Assembly: GCF_014356525.2 (NCBI RefSeq)
Contig: NC_052518.1
Location: 98,951,380 to 99,015,379, forward strand
Direction: 5' to 3'
DNA length: 64,000 bases
Source of the DNA: Nilaparvata lugens
Lineage: Eukaryota; Arthropoda; Insecta; Hemiptera; Delphacidae
Made by a program: the position numbers and the translations under genes. Shown one piece after another: positions 20,992 to 32,872 of the stretch (positions are counted from its first letter, which is position 1; every line of letters starts with the position of its first letter). The notes under the pieces are model-generated. The model worked only from the letters and a program-made list of their open reading frames with translations. It made no database searches and had not been told where the DNA came from.

Positions 20992-22226
20992 CACAGTTAA
21001 GACCAATTGAGGAAACAATCATAATTATTGTGAGCGGTTTAGCTAGTATGTTTCTATTAAATAAATAAACAGTTGACAAAAATTACTCAAAATATATATT
21101 CAATGTAGGCTATTAATAATTGAACTGATTGATTGTCAATCTATTATAGTAGTAGATTTAACTAGCCTATATGTTGCAAACCATCATTGAAAAATGTAAA
21201 GTTTCCAAAAAATTACACAGTAAATTATGGTCTGTAGTGGAATTTGAACAAAATGTGTACAGTTTTGTATCTGGTGTCCCTATTATCAATATTAAAATTA
21301 TCTATACATCAAAATATCATCACTCATCTAATAACATGACAGCATCTTCAAGCATATCACTTTCTATCTTGTGGAGCAAATAAAAAGGCATTTATTGATC
21401 TAACTTTTTAAAATGGTTCTGAAAGAATTTGTTTTAATAAAGGTTGGAAGGTAAAAAGGGTAAGTTAGGGTGGTTTTACAGTTTTCTACAGCTATGCAAG
21501 TTTGAATTTTGAGGTTAGGTTTTTGGTTTAAAATTGCAATATTTTGGCAGGCTATTTTCAAAAAAACCGTATAATTAGTCACTTTTGACTACTATGTCAT
21601 CAAAGAATTCAAACAAAAGATATCCTAGGTCTAAGAAAACTATAATGTTTAGATAATGACTTAGTATAGGCCTACGGTACAAAAGCAAGTTTAAACTTTT
21701 AACAATCAAAATTATAAAAGCTAGTTCACATTAATTTTTAATTTGATTAGGTTATATAATTTGAATTAGAAGATATTAGCCTAAACTATAACCTGAGATT
21801 AGCCTACCTGTAGTCATATTGATCGAAGATAAAATTCTGTCATTTCATTGTCAGTGGAATCTTGAAGAAAATAATTACCTATGTTTGTTCTTCAATTTTT
21901 AATTTTATCATTGCAAACTAGATTTACGAAGAAATTTGTTCGAGCTATCGTATAGGATACATGTAATAAAAGTTGACATTCCAGCAAGAACACGATAAGT
22001 TAACATGATAAGAATGTCTTTATAGGTTAGGAGAAAATTCAATAACTCAAAATTATCCTAGTTCGCTGAAAATAATACTATTGATAAAAACTAGGCTACA
22101 TCACTCTGATAAATATGTTTTTAAAACGTTTATACACAAAAGTAAACTTAAATAGCATTTTGTTATCAATATTGATAGATTTTACAAAACAAGCTTGAGC
22201 TATTTGACCGTACTCTGTCTGACTGT
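20992..22226. other. Non-coding stretch
   Basis: AT-rich. The short frames at 21171-21383 and 21400-21582 have no recognisable domain or splice context. Confidence 0.45.
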
Positions 22227-22234
22227 GACATAAC

Positions 22235-22541
22235 TAGAGATGTGTCGTTCGGTCACTGTGGTTCGGTCATGACCCGTTCGAATTGAACGGGTCATTAAGG
22301 TGAACGAGTGATCCGGATCACATTTATTCAAAAAACCCGTTCATTTGACCCGTTCATCAACTGGGGTAAACCCCTGTTTTTACTGTATTTACACATCAAA
22401 TGTGGTGGGCTTTTTTTTTTTTTTTTGATTGATTGTTCATAGGGAAGCTATAGAAAATTTACCGTTCAATTGAACGGGTCGCTGCAGTGAACGTGAACGA
22501 CTGACCCGAATCAGTAAAGTGATCCGAACTTCCCATCACTA
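22235..22541. mobile_element. hAT-type MITE with 8-bp TSD
   Basis: The 307-bp element is flanked by a perfect 8-bp duplication GACATAAC (22227-22234 and 22542-22549). Its ends TAGAGATGTG and CCCATCACTA are imperfect inverted repeats of the TAGNGATG form typical of hAT. The interior is a set of inverted motifs (CCCGTTC, GTGATCCGGATCAC, GAACGGGTC) and has no coding capacity. Confidence 0.93.
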
Positions 22542-22549
22542 GACATAAC

Positions 22550-24404
22550 CCCAAAAATACTTCAATAACCAAAAATTGAAAGGTTATAAGAAATTGGGAT
22601 TTTGGGTACAAATAGGCTAACAAATTCGGAAAATAACATTGAATTATCTTCTTGAACATTGAACTAAAATTCAGAATTCAAATTATACAAGAATGCTAAT
22701 GACATATAGAAGATAAGAGCAATCAAATTTGAAAATAATTATAAAGTAATTTAGACCGATTCAAAATTAAATCACGACTCTCATAATTTTATGATTCTCA
22801 TTGTAGGCTATTATTTCTACAATAGAGCATGAAAAATTTTATTCCTAAAAGCACAAAATCCTTACAAATCAGCTGTACTAGTAGTTATCTGTGGGTAATT
22901 GATCAATCATCCAATATTAGAATCCAAAAATTTACAAACAATTAAGGGAACGAATAAAATTGATTTTAATAGAAATAACGTGGCATTCAAAATGGGGGAT
23001 AGTGCATTAGGGTGTTAATATTATTTGATTAATTTAAATCTCAACAATGTAACTTATTGGACTATGCGGTCAACAATTAAACTCTGAGTTCAACAATGAA
23101 AACCTGCTGGGAATTATTCCTGCTGTTTGAAAACATAATTGAAAAGTCTTACCTTTATGAAAAGCTCAATCAGATATTTTCACCATTCCACTGAAAAATT
23201 TTCGTTGAAATGACGCAGTGTAGTGTGCACTTTACATACCAAGGGCAATTTCATCCGCTCTCCCATTGTTGTAGAAAAATTAGTTCATTGCCAATATCCG
23301 ATTTTAATACCAATTGAACACTCACTTCAACTGAAAAAATTAAAATATTGTTAGCTTGGTACACTCTTTCGTCATCGATATTGATTGTTTCTAGCAATCA
23401 ATTTTTGAAAAAATTGGATTACAATAATAAATGATGTGACGTAACAATGGTGTCGTATCCATCCGCTAGCCTCGAACCCAGGTTAAAGTAATTGTTAATT
23501 TTCATTTTTTAATGAAAATTAATGGTTAATTTGAAATTAAAAATTAAAAGACTGATGGTTCTATGAATTTTTTTATTAAGAAATGTTTTTTCTTGTGTTT
23601 CAGAAAACGCTTTCAGAAGGCAGGCGCGGATCCATTGGTGGGGGTGGTGTTGTGGCGGGTCGGACCCCCTCATCGTTCGACACCCCCCACAAGACGTAAC
23701 ATTTTTAGAGTATTCAATTGAAAATGAAAACAGCATTTGAGAGCAGATAATCCTAGCAGATAAGCCATACTCCGCAAGGGCTTATTAAAAACTTGACAAA
23801 CTGAGAATTTGAGATAGGCTTATAACAATCCTCAACTGATTAAGAATCTACAAAATTTCAAGTTATCTTATTAACCTAGTACGTTTTTACTATGAAAATA
23901 AAAAGCTATATTAAAAACAGGGTATTTTAGGGTATTTTCGAAAATGGGACATAATGCAGACAGACGGACGTCTGTTGCAACATTAGAACACCTGTGGAGG
24001 GATCTCCTTTGTCTCGCTGCATACTTCCGTCTGTTGCTGAGTGCACTGACGTTTTGAAGTATGCATTCTATAATACTTCGCTGCTAACATACATTGAGGT
24101 AAGGAATTCAACAGACTAAACAACCGTGCCTTAGAAAAAAATGTATGTATAAAATAGACTGGGATAGCAATTTTATTCAAAGTTCAAAAATAAAATAGCC
24201 ATCACCTTCTATTTTATACAGACATTTTTCTTCCAAGACCCGGTTATTTAGTATGTTCAATTTCATACCTCAATGTATCTTAATAATTACAATTATATAA
24301 AAATAAAACATAGAATACTGTAGTAATACAGAGAATAGTATACTGAGTTTTAATCTTATTCATCAGTGAAGTATTTTAGAATTCAATGTTAATGAAATAC
24401 TACC
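22550..24404. other. Non-coding stretch
   Basis: No coding signal. A short GC-richer patch near 23610-23700 (GGATCCATTGGTGGGGG and CACCCCCCACAAG) looks like a transposon edge, but I could not find its partner. Confidence 0.4.
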
Positions 24405-24767
24405 ATCATAAAGTTATAACGGCAGTGGAGAAAGATAAGAGAACAACGTTGCCGATCCTCTCTCTTGTCAATGCCTTCTATAGATGGTAGCTGATACAGC
24501 TTTATTGATGTAATAAACTGTTCAGTCTCGTTTAAAATAATCAATTAAATTTTATCAAGCAAGAAATTATATTTTTCAATGATTCCATGATGAATTTTCA
24601 TAATCAAGATTGAATATTTTGTTAATTAATTCTGTACAATGTTAAAAAACGATCTGACAAGAGAGCAAAGTGAGAAAGAGATAGCGCTATCTGCTTTGTT
24701 GAATGATAGACAAGGATAACAATACAATTGCCAATCAAACACTGCGATTATAACGTGGACCTCACTA
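24405..24767 (-). mobile_element. Family B MITE-like element, copy 3
   Basis: Full-length, inverted relative to 45121-45470. Landmarks: GTTGCCGATC, GCCTTCTATAG, GATAGCGCTATC and the right terminus ATAACGTGGACCTCACTA. The left terminus is diverged. Confidence 0.8.
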
Positions 24768-24871
24768 TAGTTGATTTCAATCCTCTCACCTACACTTAGG
24801 CTATTATCAGAGACAAGAAATATATGCTTATGCTTATGCTTATCCTTTATCTATGCTATTATTCAATTAAA

Positions 24872-25000
24872 TGATTGTTCGTCAACGTCTAGACATTTCG
24901 AGCAGAAAAACATAACATTTTTAACATGCTGGAAACTTTTTTGTTTCGAAAGATAAGTGGGTGATGAAAGCATGAAAGTCGCTCAGAATTTATTGAAATT
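24872..25000 (+). repeat. Family E repeat, copy 1
   Basis: A block GACATTTCGAGCAGAAAA, then AACATGCTGGAAACTT, then AAGATAAGTGGGTGATGAAAG also occurs at 39860-39995 and, inverted, at 27016-27135. Confidence 0.65.
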
Positions 25001-25164
25001 AATTTTCCAACTATCAAAATCAACAGGAAGACCATAGTTTGGCCTCTCAGGAGTTTCAGTGTCAAGGAGAGCGGCTGAATGGTATGCCACCATATTTATG
25101 TAATCAATAGCTGGGAGTTATTGAATCCATCGAGAAAATTCCAAATTTTGTTCGAGGTTAACTC

Positions 25165-25306
25165 TCTCTCACTCACTCTCACTCTCTCTCTCTCTCTCTC
25201 TCTTTGGAGGGTTGAGTGTAAGAGAGGGCCGGCTGCGCCCTAACTCCGCCCTCCTAGGTAAAAATAAAGGCATAAAGGCAGCTATTCTATTCTCTCACTC
25301 TCTCTC

Positions 25307-25352
<46 letters not shown>

Positions 25353-25356
25353 GTAG
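25165..25356. repeat. CT/GA microsatellites
   Basis: Runs of CT at about 25165-25204 and 25292-25349 flank a short CGCCCTAACTCCGCCCTCC segment that also occurs, modified, near 25675. The (RE)n open frame on the - strand is an artefact of this run. Confidence 0.9.
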
Positions 25357-25358
25357 AG

Positions 25359-25725
25359 AGTTAGTGGGGAGGATAATTTTAATATTCTTTCCGAAGAATG
25401 GACATTGATATGTCCAAAGCTCCGCCAATCTATGTAGATGCATAACAATATTATCTATAGCTATTACCAATTGCCTTTTTCATATCATATGCAGTTCAAA
25501 AATCATTTTCTTAGTCTTTATTATGTAAATTCATCTATAATTTAGCTGTATTGTAAGCTATTGTATATAAGTGTAAAATTAATCCAGTATATATATTGTA
25601 ATCTACATAAATAAAGTACTCAATCAATCTCTCTCTCTCTCTCTCTCATAGGGTTGTGTGGCAGAAAGGACCAGGAGTCCTAACTCCGCCCTAATAAAGG
25701 CATATAATAAATCAATCAATCAATC
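25359..25725 (+). repeat. 3' end of non-LTR retrotransposon-like repeats
   Basis: The segment from GTTAGTGGGGAGGATAATTT to ACATAAATAAAGTACTCAATC matches 52984-53245 in order, including GAATGGACATTGATATGTCC, and ends in a polyadenylation-like AATAAAGTACT plus CAAT repeats. A second tail follows (CTAACTCCGCCCTAATAAAGG.. (CAAT)n, to 25725). Such AT/CAAT-tailed 3' ends are typical of truncated LINE insertions; the family is not identified. Confidence 0.6.
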
Positions 25726-25729
25726 TCTC

Positions 25730-26516
25730 ACCCGGTCGTGTGTTGATGGGAAGGATACTATTTTATATCTTTCTTAAAGACTTGACATTCCTTCTCTCTT
25801 CTACACACACTCTCACTCACTCACTAACACCCTTTCTATTCCCCATAAGAAATCTCAAGGTAAAATAAATTCAGGGTTTCACTTGAACGGAACAAAAACA
25901 TGAGACAGACCGCTTGAAAAATTCGGCGACTGCAAGCCATTTGATCATAAAAATGAAGATGACAACCCTCGAGTAATAAGAGCAGTGATGCATGGCATCC
26001 TTTCTCATTTATTTAATAATTAAATTAATAATATAATTGCAAGCAGTCTCTTCTCGACATCATCATAAATGATTCATTTCACAATGCATACCATGCAGCC
26101 GCTCTCCGAACTTTGAAATTTTATTTGCCAAGTAATTTCTAAAATCAAAAACTTAATAACAGAAAAAAGTTAAGAAAAGTACAATATTTTAGAAGTGTAC
26201 AGCATAATAAAATTAACAAGATTATGTGATAATATTAAGCGAAGTAATAATGAAATTTTGGCTCTACTGGCAAAAGTAACACTTGAACGCCAGTAAAAAC
26301 TCTTGAGAGTTCAAAATAATTTGCTTTTACGACTACTTTTGACAGTTGAAAAAATAAATATCGGGGACCGAGCTTCGCTCTGGAGTAAAAATGTATATAA
26401 CAAGTATTACGATAGAAGAAGTTATAATACTACTTATAGTACATACAGAGATGTTCTATCTAATCACAGTAAATTGAGATTAATTCGCAGAGGAATGCAA
26501 AAATTTCCCTCACAAA
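25730..26516. other. Non-coding stretch
   Basis: A loose CT/CA-rich patch near 25795-25830, otherwise AT-rich. The 79-codon frame at 26303 runs into the adjoining MITE and is not a gene. Confidence 0.45.
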
Positions 26517-26662
26517 GGCCCGGTTGCACAAAAGCCGGTTAAATTTTAATCCTGATTAATTTCACGTGAACGTGAAACAAATCAAAGAAGACCATTTCAA
26601 AAAGATGGTTCATCTGGAATTAATCAGAATTAAAAATAACCCGGCTTCTTTGCAACCGGCAC
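26517..26662. mobile_element. Palindromic MITE family C, copy 1
   Basis: Ends GGCCCGGTTGCACAAAAGCC and CCGGCTTCTTTGCAACCGG are inverted. It matches copies at 45555 and 62414 and is the most diverged in its interior. Confidence 0.85.
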
Positions 26663-27595
26663 TAAGTATCTGATTGAATGATTACAAAAGTTCAACAGCT
26701 GAGTCATAATTCAGACACAGTCCCACACACATGAACTCGCTCACTCATTTCCATCACCAACAGACGACGAAATAATTTATTATCATCAGCTGTTTTCCCA
26801 AGGGTGAATAATAATTATCCTTTTAGTGTCCTTCAGTGAGTTTTCCCAGGGATGAGACCTAGAGCAATCGAGTTTTTATATTAAAAACCTTCTATGTTCT
26901 GAATTTCGTGAGAATCGTTAGAGCTGTTTTCGAGATCCAGTGAAATACAAACATATAAACATCTAAACATAAACATATAAACAGAAATTGCTCGTCTAAT
27001 AGTATAGGATTTCAATAATTTCTGAGCAGCGTTCTCGCGTTTACCACCCTCTTATCTTCCGAAACAAAAAGGTTTCTAGCATGTCGAAAATTTCATGTTT
27101 TCTGCTCAAAATGTCTGGACATTGACGAACATAAACATTAATTAAAAATAACTATAGGTCGGATAGAAATGATCTAGACACCAATAGAAAGGAGACATTC
27201 TTCCCGTTAATTTGATATAGAATTCTGACTTTTTACGACATCTCATAACTCAGAGAGAAATGATAGTCAAAATGAAATTATATTTTCGGATGTTTTCAAT
27301 TTCATCGTCTACTATTACTGTCTACTGTCTATATTGTCTATCAGGTATTGTCTATTACTGTCTGTACTGTCTATACTATTTATTACTATCGACTACCGTC
27401 TATTATTAGTGTTTCGTTGGGGTGAGAGTGTAAGAACAGCACAGTATGAGAGACTACATTGAAATAATTGGATACGACAATAGCAAGTATGAAGATACTT
27501 GTATTTATTGTTGACTACTGTCTTACTATCTATTGTTGATTACTGTTTTGTGTGGGTGAGAGTGTAAGATCGGCACAGTATGAGAGACTACCAAC
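26663..27595. other. Non-coding stretch with low-complexity TCTACTGTCTA region
   Basis: Contains AAACATATAAACATCTAAAC-type tail sequence near 26950-27010, a family E copy (27016-27135), and a degenerate TCTACTGTCTA repeat (about 27305-27420). A 42-bp direct repeat GTGAGAGTGTAAGA(A/T)C.. occurs at about 27421 and 27554; the second copy abuts the truncated Gypsy piece. Confidence 0.6.
27016..27135 (-). repeat. Family E repeat, copy 2
   Basis: Inverted copy of the block at 24872 and 39860 (contains TTTCTAGCATGTCGAAAATT and TTTTCTGCTCAAAATGTC). Confidence 0.65.
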
Positions 27596-29312
27596 GCCTG
27601 ACCCCAGCCGATTGGAACCACTGAAAATTTTACCTCCGCCTAGAGACACTGCATCGCTGAGGAGGACCCTTGGTATGTTTTCACATTATGCATCACTAAT
27701 ACCAGATTATGCCACTAAGGTGATTCCTCTTGCCCGTACTGCATTTCCCTTGTCTAAAGCAGGGTTACAATCGTTTGAAACTATGAAAAGTGAAATAATT
27801 GGATCTGTAGTAAGCTGCATTGACCCTGAAGCACAATTCATTGTGGAAACTGATGCATCTGAGAGCACCATTGCTGCTACTTTGACTCAATCAAACCGTC
27901 CAGTTGCATTCTTCTCAAGGATACTTTCACCAGCAGAACAAAGACATTCAAGTGTTGAGAAAGAAGCACAAACCATTGTAGAAGCACTGCGAAAATGGCG
28001 TCACTACTTGGTTGGCAAACATTTCAAGCTAATTACTGATCAGAGGTCGGTAGCTTTTATGTTTGATAACAACCGTCATGGTAAAGTGAAAAATGAAAAG
28101 ATAATGAGGTGGAAACTGGAGCTGTCTTGTTTTCATTACGATTTTGTATATAGACCTGGCAAAGATAATATGGCTGCTGATGCTCTGTCTAGAGTATGTT
28201 CTTCAATCCAAAATCAGGAAAATCTATTAGTTGATTTACATGAGTCTCTATGCCACCCAGGCATAACACGGTTGTACCACTGGGTTCGGAGTAAAAACTT
28301 ACCCTACTCAATTGATGAAATCAGACGCATAACAAACTCCTGCAAAGTATGTGCTGCTGTCAAGCCCAAATTCTTCAAACACAAAGGGACTCTGATTAAA
28401 GCCACTTCTGCATTTGAACGGCTAAATATCGATTTCAAAGGCCCTCTGCCTTCATCAAGTCGAAATCGTTATTTATTGGTAATAGTAGATGAGTTTTCAC
28501 GGTTCCCTTTTGCTTTCCCATGTCCAGACATGTCATCATCTACAGTTAAATCAAAACTGAAAACCCTGTTTTCTACGTTTGGGGTTCCTAGTTACATACA
28601 TTCAGACAGAGGAACATCATTTATGAGTCAAGACTTGAAAAATTACCTAAACTCGCATGGAATTGCAACTAGCAGAACCACTGCTTACAACCCAGCAGGT
28701 AATGGACAGGTTGAAAGATATAATGGTATTCTATGGAAAACGATTGAGCTAGCATTAAAATCACTTAATTTAGAAATAAATCAATGGGAGTCAGTTTTAG
28801 AAGATGCTCTTAGCTCAACAAGAACATTACTTTGCACAGCCACAAATCAAACTCCTCATGAGCGTATGTTCTTACACCCACGTAGATCTGGAAACAATGG
28901 TGTTTCAGCTCCTTCTTGCCTTCTCAATTCCGGCCCTGTCTATTTAAAAAAATTCAATCGAACATCTAAATATGAGCCACTTGTTAAAGAGGTCCAACTT
29001 CTACATGGAAATGCTGAGTATGCACATGTAAAGCTACCTGATGGAAGAGAAACCACAGTATCAACACGTCATCTTGCTCCAGTTGGAAAGTACGAAAACA
29101 GAGATCACGAAGATTCTGAAAATTCTCAATTACCAACTTCCGAACCTGAACTTGAATACTTCCATCATCCTCAAGCAACCCAAAACCAAGAAAACGAAAC
29201 TAGTACTACTGCCGAGAGCCAGACTACTGGACAAGAAAACCAAAATACATATCCAAGAAGAAGTTTTAGAAATAGAAGACCTCCTAATTATTTGAATGAC
29301 TACATTCATTAA
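27596..29312 (+). pseudogene. pol: RNase H-integrase of Gypsy, 5'-truncated, open frame
   Basis: An uninterrupted frame of about 570 element-derived codons; codons before 27597 come from unrelated flanking DNA, so the nominal start at 27552 has no meaning. It lacks gag, protease and the RT palm but keeps the end of RT, RNase H (ETDASEST, ITDQRSV), the integrase zinc finger, a full DD35E core (NIDFKG, HSDRGTSF, NGQVERYNG) and a basic C-terminal tail ending NDYIH. Compared with copy 1 it lacks the one-base insertion near 19860 and the TAA at 20245, and has several short deletions in the tail. No promoter is apparent, so expression is unlikely unless read from outside. Confidence 0.92.
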
Positions 29313-29329
29313 CTCTTTGGGGGGAAGAA

Positions 29330-29483
29330 TGTAGTATAACAACATATGTTTTGAATTTGTTATTACTGTTACTAAGTCTCAAAACAAACTCATTCCAATT
29401 CGAAACCTGTATAGTTCAAGTTATTAAAAACCCTTCTTAAGGTATTAAATACTTATGTCGTGTTTACTCTCATTCCTATTACA
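29330..29483 (+). repeat. 3' LTR of the second Gypsy piece
   Basis: 154 bp, TGTAGTATAACA..CCTATTACA, differing from the other two LTRs at only a few positions. TAGAG follows at 29484-29488. Confidence 0.93.
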
Positions 29484-29488
29484 TAGAG

Positions 29489-30835
29489 ATTAGGATAAAT
29501 TGTTGATTTCAGAATGAAGTAAAGGGAAGGATACATAATTTTTGAAAGAGGAAGATTACACATTAAAAAGCAATTTCTTTGAAAGACCAAAGACTAAGTG
29601 TTGTAGATAACTGACTAACTTTGAAAATATAATAACTGAAGACTTGCAAGGTTTATCAAAGTAATATTCTTCTACATCAAACTTTCGTCCTATTAATACC
29701 GTTTTATTTGAGATTTCTTGTGTGGCAATATTTCTACTTTTCTCTTTAAATCACTTTTAATTAATTCACAATTAATTATTAATCAGCTGCAGTGCCTACA
29801 AATGATAGGGTATTTTTGGGTTCAAAATGTATTCATTTTTATTCTATATTCTATTGATTTAAAGTTTGTTCTATGTTTTTTGGAAAGTTTTATTATCAAT
29901 CTATCTGAATTTGAAATTGTTTGTTCTATTTTGATTTGTAATTTCAAGATTAAATGGATTTGTGATTGATGAAGAAATTGAACATAACCTACCTACATGA
30001 TAGTTGAACAATTTAGACAAAATTTAATAAGTTTTTGGGCAATAGCCTGTTTTTCTGATTATTGTAGGCCTAAAGTTGCTATATCCAATAAATGAATTAT
30101 TAAATGAATGAATCACTAAAAACAAATTTGCTAAATCCAGCCCAATTTTGAAAATCATGACACAGCATAATTTAACCTAAAAGTAGGTACACTCTGAAAA
30201 TCATTTTTGTCGTTCTACTTACAATTTCGAAATATTAGACGTATCAATCTGAAGGTGGAAGAAGATTATTATTATCTGAAAACAACTTGAACGTGTTTAC
30301 AAGTTTCGTTCACAAAATTACCAAACAAAACAACTACAAAACTGAGTCAAAAACGTTTAAAAGCGTTAACGGTGGCACACCGCACACTGGCAAACCGGCA
30401 ACCGACAAGAAACAAAGCGGGAAACGAGACAACTTGTCTTGAAAAGCGGGATTTTTGAAATTCGAATCAAAACATTTTTTATCTACAGTAGTTTAAAAAG
30501 TGAAACATTATTTTTCGGTGTTCCAACTAATGGATCAGTTATATTGATAAGAATTGAACAATTTTGAAGAGCCGCAGACATCGAATAGAGTAAATTTTGG
30601 AAATATACTATTAATTTTTCAAATTCCAAACCTTAGACTATAAAACAAGAAGACAACACATACATTTTGCTTGATGTGATCCAATTTCTTTTTCAAATCT
30701 TAATATCTCATCTATTTTCTGAGATTACATAACTATTTTTTAGGAGAAAGAAGATTTTTCAATATACTTTCACATGCATTTATCTTTTTTTTTTAAATTC
30801 CTGCTAGTTTTTTGAAAAAAAATGACACTTGCAAT
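29489..30835. other. Non-coding stretch
   Basis: AT-rich; no domain-bearing frame on either strand. The 83-codon frame at 29718 is hydrophobic and low in complexity and I do not call it. Confidence 0.45.
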
Positions 30836-31185
30836 CGTCATGTCCTGGGGATATCTTTGGGATTTCCACAGAATTTGAACGAGTTACATAAAATTAAAGT
30901 GGCTATGATATAATATTAATTAAAATTTCAGTTTGATTTATTATATTATCACTTTTTTCAGCAATCCACATCCACAAAAGTGAATTACCAGCACCGTGAA
31001 AAATAAAAATATATTCTCTCAACGGGGAATTCCTAAGCATATTCTGAGAACATCCCCGAAAAATGAAAATATATTCTTTTAACGGGTAATTCCTGAGAAT
31101 ATCCCGCGGATATCCCCCATATCCCCTGGGATATACGGATCATTTGAGGACTAGTTTGGGATATCCTTGGGACATCCTGTGCTGT
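30836..31185. repeat. GGGATATCC-rich family F repeat, copy 2
   Basis: Begins TGTCCTGGGGATATCTTTGGG and ends GGGATATCCTTGGGACATCC then TGTGCTGTGTAG, inverted with respect to each other. Two internal near-copies of a segment ending AACGGGGAATTCCT and AACGGGTAATTCCTG. Same family as 6222-6575. Confidence 0.6.
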
Positions 31186-31189
31186 GTAG

Positions 31190-32870
31190 GTAGGTATACT
31201 TCACGAAACGGTTTAAAGAATATGGGCCTCAAAAGAAAAATTCAATATCTATTTATGTGAAAATCATGCAGCCTTGACTCACAGACCAAAAGTCAACTCA
31301 CTCTTGTTTGTATAGCATGGAGCTCAAAATCATGATATTGCCTTCACTAAACGTGATAAAATACACGTTTCATCTTTACACATTGGAGATCTACTCGCTT
31401 TATCAATTACATTTAATAATTGGATCCGCGACAAGATTTCCGACTCACGAAATGATATTTGTAAGCACGATGTGCCTACACCAAATATGTAAGCACGATG
31501 AGGAACGGCGGGAGATGCCTCCACCAAATATGTAAGGGGAAAAAACTATGATAACACGAAAAGAACAGAATAACTAGAACTTTAATTAATGAATCTTTAA
31601 CATATATACATTTGAACAAAAAAAGATTAATTTGATTATAAAACAATATTTGATATGAATTAATGGGGAAAACACTCGCTTGCTGCTAATGATGATTCAA
31701 TGTTTGTGGCTATGAAAATTTAACCAATGATTCGGTAGTCACCTACCTTTTTGAAATAGCTTCCCACTTTGGCATCCACTGGTATTTCGCGACTTTAGTA
31801 TTTTAAAAGAACAAATATTAACTGAACCAATGAATAGACTCAGAACCCGTCTCCCTTAACAATACAATTATTTTTATACTGCCCTATCTGTGACAGAATA
31901 ACTGTACTATTAAACGAACCGAAATCTAGCCTTTTTCACTGGATCAGCCGGACTTAACTTTCAGCCCTATTGAACGAGCTCACACTCACCAAAAGTAAAC
32001 TTTTGGGTATTAAATATAACTCAGTCAATGCCAAACATGAAAGCCATTTCAAGTACATATTTTTATCAGTCGCACAAGCGGCACGTATTTATTAAAAACA
32101 AAAGAGAAGCTATATTAATTTTGAAACAAATGAAATAAACAATCCTTCTGTCGATAACAAAGATTGTTCAAAGACAAAAACACTGTTCATTAAACTTTTT
32201 TAATTTAAAACTCTAAAATCCTGATCAATATGAGATAAATATATGATTCATATATATGTCCCATAAGACCAGGTGACATATTTCAATAGAATTGAATGGG
32301 TTTTGATGTCATGTATGACACAGTTTAAACGAAATTTCATTTTAAACTAGATTAAATCCGTATTAAGTCTCGTTTGTTAAAATTTGTTTCATTTTGAGTT
32401 TAAGCCACCAGCTGACTAAATTCAGTTCAAGCTTTGACTGTGCAAACGGCCCTAAGTGTAGCACCCTTACAAGAAGAAAGTAACTGTTCAAAAAGTGGCA
32501 CTTTCAGAAAATAACCCAGTCATAATAGAAGATGGATCCCAGTCATAATAGAAAATAGAACCCTGTCATTATAGTTGTCGATAAGGCTTGTAATGATGAG
32601 ATGATGAGGCCTATAAGCCTCAATTTCAAGAGTCCAAATCGGCCGATAATTCTGAGTTTTGGTAATATCCAGTTTTGTGATGAAAATTATGACCAATCAT
32701 TGACTCATCCAGGATAATGTTCAATCATTACAGCTCAAATTACGGGTTATTGGAGGTTGCTTTGAGAGGGAACCAATGATTATCGAAAAGCTCTATTTTG
32801 GTTTTTGATTCGCACCAGGAAAAGCCTATAAGCTAGCGGAAGATCTTTCAGTCATGCTGTAGCTTTCATG
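31190..32870. other. Non-coding stretch
   Basis: No gene. A short imperfect duplication (GTAAGCACGATG twice near 31460-31500), three near-copies of CAGTCATAATAGAA at 32514-32575, and a possible transposon edge (TGTGCAAACGGCCCTAAG near 32435-32455) were noted. Confidence 0.45.
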
Positions 32871-32872
32871 TG

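Larger units (their letters stand above)
27596..29483 (+). mobile_element. Second copy of outer Gypsy 3' part
   Basis: From GCCTGACCCCAGCCG onward it is almost identical to 19070-20991, ending in polypurine tract and a 154-bp LTR. Everything 5' of the late RT region is missing. It is followed by TAGAG. Confidence 0.95.

Noticed and set aside
25282..25470. Arg-Glu repeat frame on the - strand
   Set aside because: Translation of a CT/GA microsatellite.
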